A stretch of DNA of 46,210 nucleotides from Candidatus Eisenbacteria bacterium (lineage in GTDB: Bacteria; Eisenbacteria; RBG-16-71-46; CAIMUX01; VGJL01): NCBI GenBank assembly GCA_016867495.1, contig VGJL01000008.1, positions 1 through 46,210 of the forward strand, given 5' to 3'. Made by a program: the position numbers and the translations under genes. The stretch's first letter is position 1. Every line of letters begins with the position of its first letter. Below are positions 40,751-46,210 of this stretch, in pieces. Below the pieces are notes generated by a model, which had not been told where the DNA came from, did not search any database, and worked only from the letters and a program-made list of their open reading frames with translations.

Positions 40751-42430
40751 TCAGCGGGCGCTCCGGCGAATCTCGGTCACGATCCAGGCCGGTCCAGACT
40801 TGATCAGTCCCAGCTCCAGGCGACGGCTTTCCACGATCTCCTGCGCTCCCGCCTGCTCACAGCCGGTCTCTTCCACGAAGGCGGCCACCGCACTCGTTTG
40901 ATCGCCCGCGGCCCCGGCCTGAATCCGCACGATGACGGCGCTCGCCCGAAGCCGCTCGCATCTCGAGAACAGAGGAGCGTAGAGGTTTCTCACCTGTTCG
41001 TGGGTCTGAGGAGCGACATCGTTCAGGAGGGCCGCGAGGTTCTTGCGGGACACGCGCTCGCTCCACCGCTCGACCAGCCGGCGGACGGCGATCTCGTCGA
41101 CCGCCGTGAGCGGCGCTGAGGCGGCTGGACCGCCTGCGGAGCGACTCTCGGCGTCCAGCGCCTGTTCGGCTCCGTCGGTCTGCCCCCCATCGCCGGCGAC
41201 GGATTCTCCAGGATCCGCGGGCCTCGGAGTCGGGAGATCGATCGCCTGCGCGCGGCTCGTCTCGCTCGTGCGGCTCTCCCCGGGCGGGCGATCCACTTCG
41301 GAGGAGGAGGCCGTTCTCTCGCCCGGACTGGGGCCCGCCCCGCCCGGCGACGGGACCCGCCGGTCCGCCGCGCCTGCTCGCTCCTCGAGCACGACGCCCG
41401 CGCCCGGCTGCGCCGGCCGCTCGATCTCCTGCCCTCGCGGACTCGATCCCGGCCGATCCGATCCCACAGGAGAGAGCAGATGGACCCCTCCGATCGTGAT
41501 CGCCGCGGCCGTCGCGCTCGCTCCCGCGATCCACGCCCAGCGCGGCGTCCTGCGGAGCCTGCGGCCGGGCGGCAGACCGGGTGCGGCGCGCCGCCCCGCG
41601 CACGCCGCGCACAGGGCCTCGGCCATCTCCCCGGCGCTTGCGAAGCGCTTTCCGGCCTCCTTCTGCATGGCCCGCTCGACGATCTCGATGAGGGCGGGCG
41701 GGCAGTGCGGGGCGCGGGCGGCGAGAGGCGGGGGCGAGTTGTTAAGGTGCTGGTAGGCGATCGTCATCGGATTCTCGCCATCGAAGGGCGGAGATCCGGC
41801 GATCATCTCGTAGAGGAGCAGACCGAGGGCGTAGATGTCGGCCGCGCCGGTCACGGGCTCGCCGCGGATCTGCTCTGGGGCCATGTAGCGAGGGGTGCCG
41901 AGCATGACGCCCGTTGTCGTCCGGAAAGCAGATCCCGCCATCGCCGCGATGCCGAAGTCGGCGACCTTCGCCTTCCCGTCGGAGGACTCGATCAGGACGT
42001 TGTCGGGCTTGATGTCCCTGTGGACGATCCCGTGGCGGTGCGCAGCCGCGAGCGCCGAGGCGATCTGCCTGGCGATCTCGGCGGCGTGCCCCGGCTCCAG
42101 CCTGCCCCGTTCGGATAGAAGCCGCGAGAGGCTCATCCCCTCGACGAACTCGATCACCAGAACGTAGCTCTCGTCCTCTTGCTCCAGATCGTAGACGGTG
42201 ACGATGTTCTCGTGCTTGAGCCTCGCGAGGGCTTCGGCTTCGCGACGGAAGCGGCTGACGAACTCCTGGTTCGCTGCGAGCTGCGCCGGGAGCGTCTTGA
42301 TGGCTACGAGGCGACCTAGGGACTTCTGGATCCCCTTGTAGACGATCCCCATTCCTCCCCGGCCGATCTCGCCGAGGATCTCGTATTTTCCCCCCAGGAT
42401 CGCGCGGGGTTCGCCCTGATCGGGGATCAT
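40751..42430 (-). CDS. Canonical transmembrane Ser/Thr protein kinase (PknB/PpkA type)
   Basis: This 559-residue protein has a complete Hanks-type kinase domain (about 15-275): glycine loop IGRGGMGIVYKG, VAIK Lys45, HRDIKPDN (H137, D139), DFG (158-160) and GTPRYMAPE (178-186). A transmembrane helix lies at about 298-320, followed by a Pro/Gly-rich linker (~325-440) and a C-terminal extracytoplasmic domain (~445-555, VDEIAVRRLVERWSERVSRK) resembling small NTF2-like or stress-sensing modules. It is the only kinase in the window with all catalytic residues. It therefore likely supplies the phosphothreonine for the FHA protein and pairs functionally with the PP2C 22 kb away. It diverges toward the right border and precedes the small membrane gene. 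Confidence 0.93.
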   Translation of the reverse strand: MIPDQGEPRAILGGKYEILGEIGRGGMGIVYKGIQKSLGRLVAIKTLPAQLAANQEFVSRFRREAEALARLKHENIVTVYDLEQEDESYVLVIEFVEGMSLSRLLSERGRLEPGHAAEIARQIASALAAAHRHGIVHRDIKPDNVLIESSDGKAKVADFGIAAMAGSAFRTTTGVMLGTPRYMAPEQIRGEPVTGAADIYALGLLLYEMIAGSPPFDGENPMTIAYQHLNNSPPPLAARAPHCPPALIEIVERAMQKEAGKRFASAGEMAEALCAACAGRRAAPGLPPGRRLRRTPRWAWIAGASATAAAITIGGVHLLSPVGSDRPGSSPRGQEIERPAQPGAGVVLEERAGAADRRVPSPGGAGPSPGERTASSSEVDRPPGESRTSETSRAQAIDLPTPRPADPGESVAGDGGQTDGAEQALDAESRSAGGPAASAPLTAVDEIAVRRLVERWSERVSRKNLAALLNDVAPQTHEQVRNLYAPLFSRCERLRASAVIVRIQAGAAGDQTSAVAAFVEETGCEQAGAQEIVESRRLELGLIKSGPAWIVTEIRRSAR

Positions 42431-42518
42431 CGCCGCCGGACGCTCCGCCCACAGCCTCGCCCGGCATGAGCGTCTTTCCGTGGGCCGAACCGGGTCGCCT
42501 GTCGAGAGGGGCGCGGCA

Positions 42519-43676
42519 TCACTCGTCCCTGTTTCCCGACCTCAGCAGAAGGGCCAGGTGCGCGTCCCATCCCTCGATCGACTCCCCGTCCAGATCGCCG
42601 ATCATGCGAAGGGCGGAGCCCTCGATACGCACGCGCCCCGATCCGACTCTGATCTGAGGCCCCGCGCCGCCGGTCGTCGAGACGAACCGATGGCCGTCTC
42701 CATCCGGGTTCTCCGCGCGAAAGCGGACCATCTCACCGACGATCCCAAGGAAGAGACCGGCGGCGAACCTCCGGCCCAGCGAGAGATTTCCTCCGGCGTA
42801 GATCCCCGCGTACGCTGAGGGGCTCACCTCGCTGTCCTCCTTGACGTTCACGAGCGCCGTCGCCTCGCCGTCCCAGCGTCTGCCGCGAGCGAGGGCCTTT
42901 AGCGATCCCTCCCAGGCCGATGGCTCCTCATACTCGAAGCGCCCCCCCTCGTCCCTGGCGTAGATGCGCCGCGTCACGTCGACGCGGATCATGGAAGAGC
43001 CGACCTCGGCATCCAGCCCGGTCGAGACGCTCGTCTCGGCGCCAGGCGTGATCTCTTCCCCATCGTCAAGCGGCGTGTGGCGACCGCGATAGAGATAGCC
43101 GCTCCCGAGTCCGAGCGTCCATCCCTCGGCGATGGGGATCGCAAGCGAGAGGGCGAGCCCAGCGTCAAGCCCGCGGCCTGGCTGGCGCAGCCGGTAGCCG
43201 AGGTAGGGGGGAGCGAGAGCGCTCGCGACCAAGCGCTCCTCCTCGTCGAACCCGCCGGGGCCGGTGGGGATGTTGACGCCTGCTTGGATCAGCATCCTGC
43301 CGCTCATGGGACGCAGGACGATCGCCGCCTTGACATCGGTCGGTCCCTGGAGATCGACCTCGCGGCCTTCGCTCAGGGCCCCGAGTTGGTAGCCTCCCTG
43401 GAAGACCAGTCCGAGCAGGTCGCTCACGCCGATCGAGAGAATGGCTGGGGCGAGAAGCTGCGAGACTTCGGTCGAGGAGGTGTCGGGGAGCGTCCAGATC
43501 CTGTAGGAGACGGGGGCGCGGAGCGAGATCTCGGGGCCGGCCTGGAGAATCGATGGACGGCTCGAAGCGATCGCGAGGAGGATCAGCGCCTGAACGACGC
43601 CGGCCGCTGTGGGAGCGGCACGTCGCGGTCCCCGCGCGCGCCGCCAGTCCTCTCTGGCGCCTCGCCGGATCATCAC
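42519..43676 (-). CDS. Outer-membrane beta-barrel-like protein
   Basis: This 385-residue protein has an N-terminal signal peptide (about 25-46, VVQALILLAIASSRPSILQA) after a charged leader; the real start could be GTG 43676 or the ATG one codon later. The mature part consists of amphipathic strands with many Gly, Tyr and Arg (LGLGSGYLYRGRHTPL, EATALVNVKEDSE, SAYAGIYAGGNLSLGRRFA), like a small outer-membrane barrel. It ends WDAHLALLLRSGNRDE rather than a classical C-terminal Phe. It begins one base after the CsgG-like lipoprotein's stop, implying a shared envelope function. The family was not recognised. Confidence 0.65.
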   Translation of the reverse strand: MMIRRGAREDWRRARGPRRAAPTAAGVVQALILLAIASSRPSILQAGPEISLRAPVSYRIWTLPDTSSTEVSQLLAPAILSIGVSDLLGLVFQGGYQLGALSEGREVDLQGPTDVKAAIVLRPMSGRMLIQAGVNIPTGPGGFDEEERLVASALAPPYLGYRLRQPGRGLDAGLALSLAIPIAEGWTLGLGSGYLYRGRHTPLDDGEEITPGAETSVSTGLDAEVGSSMIRVDVTRRIYARDEGGRFEYEEPSAWEGSLKALARGRRWDGEATALVNVKEDSEVSPSAYAGIYAGGNLSLGRRFAAGLFLGIVGEMVRFRAENPDGDGHRFVSTTGGAGPQIRVGSGRVRIEGSALRMIGDLDGESIEGWDAHLALLLRSGNRDE

Positions 43677-43677
43677 G

Positions 43678-45294
43678 TCACGGCCCTCCGCGGCCCGGGA
43701 GATCCCCCTCGACGATGATTCGACCCCGTCCGTCGGATCCCCCGTCCGGAAACCGAAGGGGATCGGGCATCCGGGTGTCGATCCCGAGAAGATCCTCGAG
43801 CTCCGGCGCGATGCCGACCTTGACCGCGGTCGCCGCGGCCCTGCTCGCGCCTTCCTCCGCCGGCGCGGAGAGATCCTCGATGGCCGCCTCCTCGATCCCC
43901 TCCAGGTCCGAAGCTCCCGTGGAGAGGGTCGCGGCGGACCGCCGGGCGAGCGTGAAACCGCGATCCCGAGTGAATGCCTCCCGATATTGCGAGAGGGCTT
44001 CGTCCTGCATCCCGCGGTCCTCGAAGTCGATCCCCCTGCAGTAGGCGAGGAACGCTCGCAGGTCTCTCGTCTCGCGCCTCTCGAGGAGATCCCTCTCCTC
44101 GTCGGTGAGCTCGATTCCCATCGCGTCGACGATTCCTAGGACGAGGTTCTTTTGCAGGTCGAGGAGCTTGGCGAAGGGCCCCTCGGCGGGTCTCGAGGAG
44201 GTTGCCCCCGCGGGATCGAGGATGTCGAGCAGATCGGCGCGCAGCTGGATCCCGTCGGCGCCCATGGGCAGGAGCGAGCCCTGGATGATGCGGCGCGCGC
44301 CGAGCAGACGGCCCATCCTCGGCGCTCTCGTCTGATCGAAGCCCGAGACCGGCGCGGAGGCGGACGGCAGAGGCTGCCCGCCCCGCTCCGCCCATGCCCG
44401 ATCGAGCGCGGCCCTCGTGCGCGGCCCCGCCACTCCATCCGGAGCGAGGCCGTGCGCGGCCTGGAATGCGCGCACCGCCTTCAGGAACCGCGGGCCCTGC
44501 GCGCCGTCGGGAGACCCGGCGTAGTAAGGTTCCCCGCTCGAGGGATCGATCAGCATGGCGAGTCTCTGCTGCTGTCCCGAGACGGTCTCGATCGGGTCAA
44601 CGACGGCGCCCTCGTCAAGGAGGCCGGCCGCTTGAGTTCCCGCGCGCGAGCGGCGCAGCTCCTCGAGAAGCGTCGAGAGCCTCTGGCGCTCGAGCACGCG
44701 GAGCCGCTCGAGCCGCGAGAGATCGGTGGCGACCATGGCGGCCAGTCCCTTGGCGAGGGGACGCAGCGTGTCAGCCTCGGCGGGATTCGCGAAATCGGGC
44801 ACCGCCACCGCGTTCTCGGGAACAGAGACAGCGCGGAGGCTCTCTTCTCGGGCGACGACCCTTGCCATCTCGGCGCGGATCGCCTGCCTCCTGAGCTGCT
44901 CGATGCGCGCGCGAACAGCCTCTTCCTCTTTGCCTCGCTCCCTCGCCGCGCAACGACCGTACGCCGCCAGCGCGTCGGGGATCCGCTGCAGAGCGTCGAG
45001 GCTTCTCGCTCGGAAGAGGAGGGTCTGTCTGTCGTCAGGACTGAGATCGAGGGCTCGATCGAGGGCCTGGAGCGCTTCCTCGTGCCTCCCGAGCTGGTAC
45101 CGGGCGATGCCGAGGTCACGCCATCCGCGCGCGTCCTCATCGTTCGCGGCGACCCTTGACTGGGCGAGCGCCAGCGCGCGCCCCGGGTTTCCTTCCCTGA
45201 GACATGAGGTCGAGCTGGGCAGCGTGGAAGCGCAACCCGCCCAAGCCGCAAGGAAGAGCCCCGGGAGGATCGCCGCCAGCCTCTTCGACATCAT
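43678..45294 (-). CDS. CsgG-like lipoprotein with TPRs and an inserted peptidoglycan-binding domain
   Basis: This 538-residue protein starts at the first of two ATGs (45294), with a signal peptide and lipid-anchor cysteine C21 (LFLAAWAGC). TPR-like helices span about 45-120 (WRDLGIARYQLGRHEEALQA). A CsgG/FlgO-type fold begins at VAVPDFANP (163-171) with MVATDLSRLERLRVLERQRL. A peptidoglycan-binding module (about 262-300: FLKAVRAFQAAHGLAPDGVA, then GPRTRAAL) interrupts it, and the fold resumes at GRLLGARRIIQGSL (328-341). Such an insert is not something I know from CsgG relatives. It could anchor a ring to the wall near the secretion machine. The C-terminus is acidic. It resembles the CsgG-like protein at 15236-16291. 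Confidence 0.75.
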   Translation of the reverse strand: MMSKRLAAILPGLFLAAWAGCASTLPSSTSCLREGNPGRALALAQSRVAANDEDARGWRDLGIARYQLGRHEEALQALDRALDLSPDDRQTLLFRARSLDALQRIPDALAAYGRCAARERGKEEEAVRARIEQLRRQAIRAEMARVVAREESLRAVSVPENAVAVPDFANPAEADTLRPLAKGLAAMVATDLSRLERLRVLERQRLSTLLEELRRSRAGTQAAGLLDEGAVVDPIETVSGQQQRLAMLIDPSSGEPYYAGSPDGAQGPRFLKAVRAFQAAHGLAPDGVAGPRTRAALDRAWAERGGQPLPSASAPVSGFDQTRAPRMGRLLGARRIIQGSLLPMGADGIQLRADLLDILDPAGATSSRPAEGPFAKLLDLQKNLVLGIVDAMGIELTDEERDLLERRETRDLRAFLAYCRGIDFEDRGMQDEALSQYREAFTRDRGFTLARRSAATLSTGASDLEGIEEAAIEDLSAPAEEGASRAAATAVKVGIAPELEDLLGIDTRMPDPLRFPDGGSDGRGRIIVEGDLPGRGGP

Positions 45295-45458
45295 CGTCGT
45301 GGTCTCTTTCTCGGCCGCGGTTTTGAGGAGGGACCCGAGCCCTCTCTCCCGATCGCGACGGGGTCCCGAACGGGCCCAGACTAGGCGACCCGGCCGCCCC
45401 GGGCAATCTCTCATACCGCGGACCGGTCCTTGAAGCTCACGCTCCAGCGCCCAGGCGC

Positions 45459-46210
45459 TCACTGAAAGTAGAAGTAGCCTCCGAACTGATCAGGCCTGGC
45501 GAACCTTCCGGCGGCGAGCTGCCGCGCGAACTGCTGCGCCTGAGGGGACCAGGGAGTGCGGCGTCCGGCCTCCCGCGCCAGATCCTCGGCCATCGCGCGG
45601 TCGCCGCGCATACCGGCGAGGCATGCCATGCCGATCAACGCTCGGGGGAGCGCGGGGTCGCGGCCAAGAGCCCGCCGGTAGGCCTCCTCGGCCTCATCGG
45701 TCTGTCCGGCCATTCTCCGCAGGTCGCCCCATGTCGCCACCAGCTCCGCATGCTCCGCCGCCGCCGCGATCATCTCATCTCCCTCAGCCATCGCGAGGTC
45801 GAGCCTGCGGGCCGCCAGAGCGGCGATGACCCCTCCGAGGTGGGCATAGGCCGGCCGCGACACTCCCTCCGACAGCTCGCCGTGGTAGGCGGCGAGGCCC
45901 GCCTCCACCGAACCGCCCTCGCGGACGCTCCGCGCGACGCGGATCGACGCAAGGAAGCGGTAGTTCATCCTCTCGTCGGGATCGCTGCGGATCGCGCGCA
46001 GGTAGCTCGCCGCCGCTTCCCCCTCTCGGCCCGCCGCCATCTCGGTCGAGCCGATGTAGCGCCAGGTCTCGGCCAGCGAGCGTTTGCCGAAGAGAGCCTG
46101 GTTGCGGGCGACCCGCGACATCCGCTCGTGAGACGGCGCCGGCCGATGATTCGCGTCGATCCAGAAGAAGGAATGAAGCAGGCCCGTGAGGAGCAACACT
46201 CCCGCCAGAC
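45459..46210 (-). CDS. Membrane-anchored TPR protein, C-terminal part (cut by window edge)
   Basis: The frame continues off the right edge, so the start is missing; the GTG at 46199 is not necessarily the start. About 250 residues are visible. A hydrophobic segment (LAGVLLLTGLLHSFFWI) comes first, then DANHRPAPSHERM. TPR-like helical repeats run to the end (AETWRYIGSTEMAAGREGEA, AELVATWGDLRRMAGQTDEA). It ends DQFGGYFYFQ. Membrane proteins with trailing TPRs, such as the TMTC-like protein at 4584-6431, have a similar transition, so this may be the end of a similar glycosyltransferase. Its stop lies 164 bp before the CsgG-like gene. Confidence 0.6.
   Translation of the reverse strand, partial: LAGVLLLTGLLHSFFWIDANHRPAPSHERMSRVARNQALFGKRSLAETWRYIGSTEMAAGREGEAAASYLRAIRSDPDERMNYRFLASIRVARSVREGGSVEAGLAAYHGELSEGVSRPAYAHLGGVIAALAARRLDLAMAEGDEMIAAAAEHAELVATWGDLRRMAGQTDEAEEAYRRALGRDPALPRALIGMACLAGMRGDRAMAEDLAREAGRRTPWSPQAQQFARQLAAGRFARPDQFGGYFYFQ

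Overview
The window is high-GC and densely coded, with many 1-17 nt gene overlaps. It comes from a double-membraned bacterium, shown by outer-membrane barrels, lipoproteins and periplasmic multihaem cytochromes. A FlgD-like C-terminal domain, a DUF5916-type barrel end and a DUF5117/5118-type metalloprotease suggest the FCB superphylum, perhaps Candidatus Eisenbacteria or a relative. That placement is inference; there is no rRNA or marker gene to confirm it. No tRNA, rRNA, CRISPR array or insertion sequence was seen.

Left part (1-11.7 kb), mostly housekeeping and respiratory genes: the end of an outer-membrane barrel protein, a PflX-like radical SAM protein, a decayed secreted alpha/beta-hydrolase, and nrfHA (ammonia-forming nitrite reductase) behind a CRP/FNR-like palindrome. 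Then come a TMTC-like membrane glycosyltransferase with TPRs, the first ~35 codons of a dead DNA photolyase, a TIGR01777 epimerase, an acyl-CoA dehydrogenase and a secreted zinc metalloprotease.

Central and right part (11.7-46.2 kb): a divergent type VI secretion (contractile injection) system with its regulators. Two blocks diverge from a 262-bp region at 30534-30795. Rightward: tssB, tssC, two Hcp-family tube genes, vgrG, an internally deleted HerA/DUF853 ATPase, a PDZ-TssE fusion, tssF-like and tssG-like. Leftward: clpV, a pseudokinase-SUMF1 fusion, tssK, a TssL-like tail-anchored protein, a compact GTPase with TssM-like layout, a small exported protein, and a nucleoside-recognition (GATE) membrane protein. 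Further left lies a phospho-signalling module: a membrane FHA protein, a PP2C phosphatase and a transmembrane pseudokinase, followed by a CsgG-like protein and an FN3/kelch lipoprotein. On the right the system is bordered by a canonical transmembrane Ser/Thr kinase, an outer-membrane barrel, and a second CsgG-like lipoprotein with a peptidoglycan-binding domain inserted in its fold.

Working model (inference): TssB/C form the sheath, the two Hcp proteins the tube or its initiator, VgrG the spike, and TssE/F/G/K the baseplate. The GTPase-TM-periplasmic protein and the tail-anchored protein replace TssM and TssL. ClpV recycles the sheath. The active kinase, PP2C, FHA protein and two pseudokinases could form a threonine-phosphorylation switch. 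No TssJ, TssA or PAAR was recognised, so the outer-membrane anchor and spike tip are either unusual or encoded elsewhere.
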